The notes under the pieces: model-generated | What the model was told of the DNA's origin: nothing | The model's input: only the letters and a program-made list of their open reading frames with translations | Databases searched by the model: none | Position numbers and translations under genes: made by a program | Part shown: positions 52,462 to 59,407 of the stretch, piece after piece | How the letters are laid out: every line of letters starts with the position of its first letter | How positions within the stretch are numbered: the first letter of the stretch is position 1 | NCBI GenBank assembly: GCA_964574705.1 | Contig: CAZNOO010000004.1 | Location: forward strand, 1 to 64,000 | Length of the DNA: 64,000 nucleotides | Direction: 5' to 3' | Source of the DNA: JAHIVB01 sp964574705 | GTDB taxonomy: Bacteria; Bacillota_I; Bacilli_A; Izemoplasmatales; Hujiaoplasmataceae

Positions 52462-53487
52462 TTATTTTAAAATCTTTTTTTCTGAGCCTCTTAACACAAG
52501 TTCTGTTTCAAGCAGCACTTCTTTGATTGATTTGCTTTTGACTTGTTTTCTGTCTATTAGGTCAAATAACATTTCAGCCGCAACTTCTCCCATCAGATCC
52601 GTGGGTCTAGATACGGTTGAGATATGAAGATTCATAATCTCGAACATATCAACATCATCAAAACTAATAAATGCCATATCTTTTGGAATCGATAGATTAT
52701 TTTCGATTAATGCTTTTACGCAACCGAGAGCCATCATGTTATTTGCTGCAAAAATTGCGGTAGGTCTTTTTTCGAGTTTTAATATTTTTTTAGTGATTTC
52801 ATATCCGCTTTCTAATTTGAAATCACCATAGAATACGTAGTCTGGATTGACTTTCATATTATTGCTTCGCAATGCGTTTTCATATCCATAAAAACGTTCA
52901 CGGCCAGGTTTTGAGGACATGGGACCTGAAATAATAGCGATATCGGTGTGACCTTCATTGATAAAGGCGTTGACTGCATCGAAAGCTCCTGATAGGTTGT
53001 TCACAAAAACGGAGTTGAAATGTGAGATGTTGATTCCTCGGTCTAATAAAACAACGGGAACGCCTAAATCTTCAAGCTGATATAAATACTTTGAATTATA
53101 ACCAACTTGGTCTGTTTTTGGGGTAATGATGAGGCCTACGATATTGTTTGTTTTAAATAGATAAAGATATTTTAACTCCTTTTCGAGTTGTTCTTCAGTG
53201 TTGCATACAAGCAAACTTGCAGAATATTTATCAGCGACTCTTGAGATTCCTTTGATGACCTCACCAAAAAAAGGGTTTGATATATCTGGAATAACAATGC
53301 CAATGATATTAGCTTTTTGAGTGGAAATCGATTGACCTAATAGTTTGTCGTCCGTTGCGAGTTCACCATAAGCTTGTAAAACGAGATCTTTTGTTTCTTC
53401 TTTAACGTAACCACTTTGATTCATAACCCTGGAAACAGTAGCTACTGATACGCCAGCTTTGACTGCAATGTCTTTATTTTTAACCAT
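52462..53487 (-). CDS. LacI-family regulator of the BMC operon
   Basis: 341 residues. Helix-turn-helix and hinge: KDIAVKAGVSVATVSRVMNQSGYV, then a periplasmic-binding-like effector domain (IIGIVIPDISNPFFGEVIKGI, VVLLDRG, AIFAANNMMALGCV, ISFDDVDMFEIM). First gene of the operon. An operator-like site overlaps its promoter, so it likely represses its own operon until a sugar or sugar-phosphate effector binds. The effector is unknown; deoxyribose-5-P would fit. Confidence 0.92.
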   Translation of the reverse strand: MVKNKDIAVKAGVSVATVSRVMNQSGYVKEETKDLVLQAYGELATDDKLLGQSISTQKANIIGIVIPDISNPFFGEVIKGISRVADKYSASLLVCNTEEQLEKELKYLYLFKTNNIVGLIITPKTDQVGYNSKYLYQLEDLGVPVVLLDRGINISHFNSVFVNNLSGAFDAVNAFINEGHTDIAIISGPMSSKPGRERFYGYENALRSNNMKVNPDYVFYGDFKLESGYEITKKILKLEKRPTAIFAANNMMALGCVKALIENNLSIPKDMAFISFDDVDMFEIMNLHISTVSRPTDLMGEVAAEMLFDLIDRKQVKSKSIKEVLLETELVLRGSEKKILK

Positions 53488-53548
53488 TTATTACACCTCG
53501 TCAATACAATAGGAAATTTTCTTTCATATATATAGGCCATTTTCTTTG

Positions 53549-53577
53549 ATTATAAACGCTTTCATTTGCATTGTCAA
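53549..53577 (-). promoter_or_regulatory. Consensus sigma-A promoter of the BMC operon
   Basis: TTGACA (53572-53577), a 17-base spacer, TATAAT (53549-53554), all on the minus strand. Both hexamers and the spacing are consensus, so expression would be high unless repressed. Confidence 0.85.
53551..53565 (-). promoter_or_regulatory. LacI/cre-like operator within the BMC promoter
   Basis: ATGAAAGCGTTTATA matches the WTGNAANCGNWNNCW operator pattern at all but one fixed position and overlaps the spacer and -10. It could serve the operon's own LacI-type protein or CcpA. Confidence 0.6.
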
Positions 53578-53679
53578 TCAAAAATATGAAATTATTTCAA
53601 TAATGTGTAATTTAATTACATATCAACGATTTTTATTACATCTTTTGAGAAACGGAATTAAACGAATTCACTTTTAATT

Positions 53680-53712
53680 AAAAAAACTGGAATTTCAACA
53701 TTCCAGTTTCGA
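53680..53712 (-). terminator. Terminator after queA
   Basis: Arms AAACTGGAAT / ATTCCAGTTT around a six-base loop, then a T run on the minus strand, isolating the BMC promoter from queA. Confidence 0.8.
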
Positions 53713-53776
53713 TTAATATTCTTTATTATAAACAATATGAACTAATTAATTTGATATTCTTATACTGATAGAGCCA

Positions 53777-54805
53777 TTAAAATATCAGCATCGAATCTCC
53801 AAATGAAAAGAAACGATATTTTTCTTTGATAGCTTCTTCATAGGCATGCATAATGATATCTTTGGATGCAAATGCACTGACAAGCATCATTAAGGTCGAT
53901 TTTGGAAGATGGAAATTCGTGATTAAAGCGTCGATGGCTTTGAATGTGTATCCGGGATAAATGAAGATATCGGTAAAACCGGAATCACTTTGAAACGATC
54001 CAAACTTCTTAAAAATAGTCTCAAGGGTCCTAGTAGTGGTTGTGCCAACTGAAATGATTCTTCTGTTTTCTGTTTTTGCTAGGTTTAATTTTTGAGCAAC
54101 TTCAGAAGACAAAGAATAAAATTCGCTATGCATTTTATGCTTGGTGACGTCTTCAACGCTAACAGGACGAAAAGTTCCTAGTCCGACGTGTAGCGTCAAG
54201 TAGTAGATTTCAATTCCCTTTGCCTCTAACTCATTTAAAAGGTCTTTTGTGAAGTGCAGACCGGCAGTTGGCGCGGCTGCGCTTCCCAACACTTTTGAAT
54301 ATACAGTTTGGTAACGGTCTTTTTCAATTAATTTTTCGTGAATATAAGGGGGAAGAGGCATTTCTCCTAATTGATCAAGAATTTCAATGAATATTCCTTC
54401 GTAAATCATTTCGAAATGACGGATTCCTTCTTCACCTAGTTTTACACACTTTGCCTTTAGTAATCCATCACCAAAAGAAATGATATCGCCTAAGTGTACG
54501 CGTCTAGCGGGTTTTACAAGAGTTTCCCACATATTTTTACCAAGTTCAGTAAGCAATAGAACTTCAATGGATGCTTGGGTCGATTGTTTTTCACCGATTA
54601 ATCTCGCTGGCAGAACTTTTGTATCGTTTAGAACGAGTACGTCACCTGGATGAAGATAATTACTGAGATGATGGAATTCATCATGACGAACTTCAAAATC
54701 AGTTCTATGACAAATTAACAATCTGGAAGACGCACGATCATCGAGCGGCGTTTGTGCAATTAACTCCTCGGGTAAACGATAGTCAAAATCATCTGTTTTC
54801 ATCAT
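53777..54805 (-). CDS. queA: S-adenosylmethionine:tRNA ribosyltransferase-isomerase
   Basis: 342 residues. FDYRLPEELIAQTPLDDRASSRLL, VLVLNDTKVLPARL, LGSAAAPTAGLHFT, LHVGLGTFRPV and LITNFHLPKSTLMMLVSAF are QueA blocks. It makes epoxyqueuosine from preQ1-modified tRNA after Tgt acts. It overlaps ruvB by four bases, a common ruvB-queA order. Confidence 0.96.
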   Translation of the reverse strand: MMKTDDFDYRLPEELIAQTPLDDRASSRLLICHRTDFEVRHDEFHHLSNYLHPGDVLVLNDTKVLPARLIGEKQSTQASIEVLLLTELGKNMWETLVKPARRVHLGDIISFGDGLLKAKCVKLGEEGIRHFEMIYEGIFIEILDQLGEMPLPPYIHEKLIEKDRYQTVYSKVLGSAAAPTAGLHFTKDLLNELEAKGIEIYYLTLHVGLGTFRPVSVEDVTKHKMHSEFYSLSSEVAQKLNLAKTENRRIISVGTTTTRTLETIFKKFGSFQSDSGFTDIFIYPGYTFKAIDALITNFHLPKSTLMMLVSAFASKDIIMHAYEEAIKEKYRFFSFGDSMLIF

Positions 54806-55815
54806 TGAAATAACGTTCCTTGAAATCCTTTTTTTAAATGCTTATATGCTTTTTCAGTAACAACACGTCCTCGAGGCGTCCGATTGATGAATCCTTTTTG
54901 TATTAAGAAAGGTTCATAGACGTCTTCAAGTGTGAGTGGGTCTTCGCTGATGGATGTGGCAATGGTTTCGAGCCCAACTGGCCCACCATGGTATTTTTCA
55001 ATAATCGAAAGAAGATATTCTCTGTCTTTACGGTCAAGTCCAAGTTCGTCGATTTTTAATTTAGAGAGCGCAAGTTTCGTAATTTCAAGCGTAATCGTAC
55101 CGTCTCCTAGAATATCGGCATAGTCGCGGACTCTTCTGAAAAGGCGGTTGACAATACGCGGTGTACCTCTACTTCTTTTTGCAAGTTCAATGACAGCCTC
55201 ATTTTCACTTGGACATTCATAAATGTCAGAGGTTCTTTTACAGATGATTTCAAGTTCTTGGTCTGTATAAAATTCAAGCTTATGAACAATTCCAAATCGG
55301 TCTCTTAATGGTCCTGTCAAATCTCCAAACCTAGTGGTAGCTCCAATCAAGGTAAACGGCGGTAAATCGACGCGTATCGACTTTGCGCCAGAGTCTTTAC
55401 CAACAACGATATCAATTACGAAATCCTCCATGGATGAATATAGGATTTCTTCTACAATTTTAGGGAGTCTGTGAATTTCATCGATGAACAAAACATCTCC
55501 TGGTTCCAAAGAAGTTAATATCGCCGCTAAGTCTCCTGTTCGTTCAACTGTTGGCCCAGATACGACTTTGATGTTGACGCCAAGTTCATTTGCGATAACT
55601 TGAGCCAAGGTAGTTTTGCCCAATCCTGGCGGTCCATACAAAAGAACATGATCCAAGGATTCATTCCTTTTTTTGGCTGCTTCAACAGCAACTTGAATCA
55701 TTTCCTTAACACTGGTTTGGCCGATATATTCCTGGAAAAACCTTGGCCGTAAGGTGGCCTCCATTTCATCGTCAATTAATAGATTGTTTGCGATAATCCG
55801 TTTGTCCATATCCAT
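54802..55815 (-). CDS. ruvB: Holliday junction branch migration helicase RuvB
   Basis: 337 residues. LRPRFFQEYIGQ, Walker A LLYGPPGLGKTTLA, Walker B VLFIDEIHRL, sensor GATTRFGDLTGPLRDRFGI, and a C-terminal winged helix (FINRTPRGRVVTEKAYKHL). It drives branch migration with RuvA. ruvA is not beside it: the upstream neighbour is the divergent coiled-coil operon, so ruvA must lie elsewhere. Confidence 0.97.
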   Translation of the reverse strand: MDMDKRIIANNLLIDDEMEATLRPRFFQEYIGQTSVKEMIQVAVEAAKKRNESLDHVLLYGPPGLGKTTLAQVIANELGVNIKVVSGPTVERTGDLAAILTSLEPGDVLFIDEIHRLPKIVEEILYSSMEDFVIDIVVGKDSGAKSIRVDLPPFTLIGATTRFGDLTGPLRDRFGIVHKLEFYTDQELEIICKRTSDIYECPSENEAVIELAKRSRGTPRIVNRLFRRVRDYADILGDGTITLEITKLALSKLKIDELGLDRKDREYLLSIIEKYHGGPVGLETIATSISEDPLTLEDVYEPFLIQKGFINRTPRGRVVTEKAYKHLKKGFQGTLFQ

Positions 55816-55879
55816 AACACCTCTCGTCTATTATACCAAATTTTCATTGAAAATCATCTGATTTATTTTTGTTCTTGAG

Positions 55880-55908
55880 TTGAATAAAACACCCATCTAT
55901 ATTATAAT
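55880..55908 (+). promoter_or_regulatory. Promoter of the coiled-coil operon
   Basis: TTGAAT (55880-55885), 17-base spacer, TATAAT (55903-55908). Near consensus. A GAGGAGGTGG ribosome site follows at 55926-55935. Confidence 0.75.
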
Positions 55909-55939
55909 GAATTCATAGGTTATTTGAGGAGGTGGAAAA

Positions 55940-58900
55940 GTGGCAAAACAAGGCGATATCATATCAAAAACAATTGAGTCTTTCGAACCCAAGAAAACAA
56001 GTCATGAACTTTCATCTGTCCACCTTGAGGAAGAACTCTACAACGAATTGCAACAGAAAGAAAACGCCCTTCATGAAATTGAGTTGAAGTATCAACAGAT
56101 TGAAGAAGAAAAAGTCGAACATTTCCTCGCCCTTGAAGACGGTTATGACGCAGTACTTGAAAACATCAGAAGACAATATATTGATGTTTTCGAAACACTT
56201 GAAGTCGACGAAAAAAATCTGAAGTTAGAAATTCAATCTGCGACGTCCTCAGAAGATCAAACTTTCGACAAAGTTATCAACAGCATCTTCGACCTAAAGA
56301 ACGAAGCCTACCAACAATTCCTTCAAATGGTTAAAGAGTCCAATGACGCCATTGATGATGAGATGCGCGTTCATACTGAGTTTATCACTTCCGAGACGGA
56401 AAAACATAATGAAATACAGAAAAAATATCAGAGAATCCAGACAGAACAGTCAAACAAACTGCTTTGGACGATTGAACAGTCCAGAAACGCATTGTCTGAT
56501 CTTTCGAATGAATTAAGTGAAAAATCTAAAAATGAAACTGGATTTGTCAACGAATCGATTCTTTCTACTCTGAACAATCTTCGTTCGACGAAGAACAAGA
56601 TGTCTGATTTGTTTAAAAACGCGACTGAAATGTACACGAAACAACGCGAACGAATTCACGCACTCAGTAGCCAGCGCCAAAAACCGCATTCCATTATTAA
56701 TCAAACGATTATTCATCAATTTGTAAAACAAATCAAAGAAGTCAATCAGAAAAAGGTCAACTTTGAACGATTGATTTTAAGCGAACTTAAAACCTCAAAA
56801 GATATCATTGGAAAGAAAATCGTCGAAAGCGATCAAGCAGGCGACATTGCTTCTACCGAGAAGTACATCCTTCAATATGAAATCATCCAGAAAAAGGCAG
56901 ACTACCTTTTAAAAAGAAATCAATCAATGGCTGATCTTCTAATTTCAAAATATCAAAATGAAATCAAGAAAATCAAGATTGATTCTTTTAAACGCGTCGA
57001 AGAAATCAAACTCGCCTATTTGATGCCAGCAATGTTTTTTCAAAACAGCATTACGCTATATTCTAATTTTGCATTCTACGTAAATGAGTCTTTTGATGAA
57101 CTTGATAACTTGCTCTCCGATTTGATTGTATTTAACTCGAAATTTGCAGAAGCAAAAGTTGACTACATTACGAAAGACGCAAAAACCATGGAAGACTATC
57201 GAATCAATTTAATGGTTCGTGTCAGCAATGTCTGTTCGAACTTAACAGAATTGATCTCCCAAATTGATCATTTCAGCAAAGAAATCGTTACCCTTGAATC
57301 TCAAAATCATCTCGAAATCGCTGAAGTAAGAAAACAGATGGAAAACGCTGAAATTCAAGGCGATTACGACAAATACATCCGTTCGATTGAAGACGATCAT
57401 TTCTTTGCAATCTCTCAACATGAATCCAATCGCGAGAAAATTACAAGTCAATATGAAAAGAACTTTGGCTTTATCAGAATTCAGCGTGAAGTCGGTATGC
57501 TTCGTCAAAATTATGACTTTTTCCTCGCCAAAGCAGGTTACCTAAAAGAAATATCTAAACTCGAACAGGATATCCATCAGATCTCTTTTGAAAAGAATCT
57601 TGCCATTGCGAAAGCGAAATTTGATTACGATCTTCAATTGAATGACACGAAATACATGATGACGCTCGAAGCAATGAAATCCGAATCAAATCGACTGACC
57701 TATCTTTACGCAACAAGATATTTAGAAGAAGAATCTGTCTTCAATGACAAAAAAGAATCTGGCAGCAAGGAAGTCATCGATTTCGTTCATCACTCTCAAA
57801 AACTGATTGACTATAACCGTGTTCAAACAGAACAAATCGTTAGCGAAGTACAATCCACTACTTCTTCACGTACTTATGCATATTATCTGGAATACATGCG
57901 TTCTCAAATCATTCGTGCATATGATGACCAACTTAAGAATAAAATTAAGTTAAACGAACAAGCAACGCACCTGATTCATCATCCATTCTACATCGCAAAG
58001 ACAAGGATTGAAGGGATTTTAGAGCCCATCTCTCTTTTGTTTAAACAACGCCTAGTTCTTCTTGACATCTCTAACGTTGATGTCCTAAAAGAGTATTTTG
58101 AGAGTAACGATCTATTTGGATACAGTTTGATGAAAAACTATGAACAAATTGAAAATGAAATTGAAGAGCTGCTCGTCGGATTTAATCAAGTTGAGTTGAT
58201 ATCCGACTTCAAACAATTCCTTGACACAGCTTTTGAAAAGTCCGTCATCAACATTCATCGCACCAAAACCAGACTCCAAATTAAAAAATTCAAATCCTAT
58301 CTCAAGGCTTTGAACGCATTCTTAATCGAGCAAATCTTAATCTTGAAAGAAGTTCAAACTTTGATTTTCAGAAGAATGGATGATATTGAAAAAGAATTGC
58401 TACAAAATGATGTCATCTTTATTCAAAAATCGACTGAAAAAGCGGATAAAGCAAAACACATTATTAATCAAGAATATGACCGCCTCATCTACTTCGCTGT
58501 CAAATCGGACAAGAATCGAACCCGCCAAAAGAAAGAATTGTCAAAGGAAGCTTTCAACATTGAGACAACCTTTAAAGATGAAGTCAAGCACATCAATAAG
58601 GTTTACGTTTCTTCTCTTGAAAAAGAAACCGACCAATTAGCTTATGTCAGAAAACAAATCGCTAAATTGATTGTTGCTTCAGAATCGAAATTGAAGAAAG
58701 ACATTCGTATTCTTGAAAAGGCATATCATAATGAGCAGCACGCCCTTCAACTCAAGTCAAGACAGTATGACCGCGCTTATCAAGACATCCAAAACATATT
58801 GTCTCTCAATTTAAATGAGGAATTCTTAATGATATCCAAAATGGAGGATCAGCAAAAAGAACACCTTCAAATTTCTCTATCTGTACTTGATAAAGAACTT

Positions 58901-59395
58901 GAAGCCATTCCACAAAGATTTGAAGAAAAGCTTCGTCTTCTTGATCAAAACAAAAATGCACTCGTCGTTGAGAAGAAATCTCAATTGTTAGCGGACTATA
59001 CTAAAATTGAGCAGAAGAAATTCTCTACCAGACCTGAATTGCTTTCCAAAATTGATGATATCAAAAAAAGATTACCAACTGATTATCTCGAAATGTATCA
59101 AAACATTTCAAAAGCGGAAGAAAAATTTCTTACTCAGTATTTGAATATCACTACCGATTATACTGGTGATTTCGAGGAATTCCTCAGCCGTCAAAAAGAA
59201 TCGAGAACATTGCTACAAAACCAGGATTTTCTATATCAACCACTCCAGAGTTTCATTACTTTGGAAGATTCTTTGATTCTTAAAAACAATGAGGCATACC
59301 TTGATACCATCTCTAAAGCAAGGTCAACGAAAGATCTTCTTCTGACTGAAGAAGCGAAAGCGAAAGATAAACAAGACAGAATCATAAACGATTAG
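55940..59395 (+). CDS. Giant coiled-coil protein A, unknown function
   Basis: 1151 residues from a GTG start with the strong site GAGGAGGTGG. Almost entirely helical and rich in Glu, Lys, Gln, Ile and Leu with heptad spacing; one Trp and one Cys seen. No signal peptide, membrane helix, Walker motif or known enzyme motif, so it should be a cytoplasmic filament or scaffold. Segments such as DQAGDIASTEKYILQYE and AEIQGDYDKYIRSIED look like short helical-hairpin turns breaking the coil. It is co-transcribed with protein B. Not recognised; a cytoskeletal role is only inference. Confidence 0.8.
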   Translation: MAKQGDIISKTIESFEPKKTSHELSSVHLEEELYNELQQKENALHEIELKYQQIEEEKVEHFLALEDGYDAVLENIRRQYIDVFETLEVDEKNLKLEIQSATSSEDQTFDKVINSIFDLKNEAYQQFLQMVKESNDAIDDEMRVHTEFITSETEKHNEIQKKYQRIQTEQSNKLLWTIEQSRNALSDLSNELSEKSKNETGFVNESILSTLNNLRSTKNKMSDLFKNATEMYTKQRERIHALSSQRQKPHSIINQTIIHQFVKQIKEVNQKKVNFERLILSELKTSKDIIGKKIVESDQAGDIASTEKYILQYEIIQKKADYLLKRNQSMADLLISKYQNEIKKIKIDSFKRVEEIKLAYLMPAMFFQNSITLYSNFAFYVNESFDELDNLLSDLIVFNSKFAEAKVDYITKDAKTMEDYRINLMVRVSNVCSNLTELISQIDHFSKEIVTLESQNHLEIAEVRKQMENAEIQGDYDKYIRSIEDDHFFAISQHESNREKITSQYEKNFGFIRIQREVGMLRQNYDFFLAKAGYLKEISKLEQDIHQISFEKNLAIAKAKFDYDLQLNDTKYMMTLEAMKSESNRLTYLYATRYLEEESVFNDKKESGSKEVIDFVHHSQKLIDYNRVQTEQIVSEVQSTTSSRTYAYYLEYMRSQIIRAYDDQLKNKIKLNEQATHLIHHPFYIAKTRIEGILEPISLLFKQRLVLLDISNVDVLKEYFESNDLFGYSLMKNYEQIENEIEELLVGFNQVELISDFKQFLDTAFEKSVINIHRTKTRLQIKKFKSYLKALNAFLIEQILILKEVQTLIFRRMDDIEKELLQNDVIFIQKSTEKADKAKHIINQEYDRLIYFAVKSDKNRTRQKKELSKEAFNIETTFKDEVKHINKVYVSSLEKETDQLAYVRKQIAKLIVASESKLKKDIRILEKAYHNEQHALQLKSRQYDRAYQDIQNILSLNLNEEFLMISKMEDQQKEHLQISLSVLDKELEAIPQRFEEKLRLLDQNKNALVVEKKSQLLADYTKIEQKKFSTRPELLSKIDDIKKRLPTDYLEMYQNISKAEEKFLTQYLNITTDYTGDFEEFLSRQKESRTLLQNQDFLYQPLQSFITLEDSLILKNNEAYLDTISKARSTKDLLLTEEAKAKDKQDRIIND

Positions 59396-59407
59396 AAGGA
59401 GGAAACG

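Noticed and set aside
43554..53487. Propanediol or ethanolamine utilisation type BMC
   Set aside because: Despite PduS- and PduT-like proteins there is no diol dehydratase, ammonia lyase, reactivase or glycyl-radical enzyme; DeoC, TPI and RpiB point to sugar phosphates.
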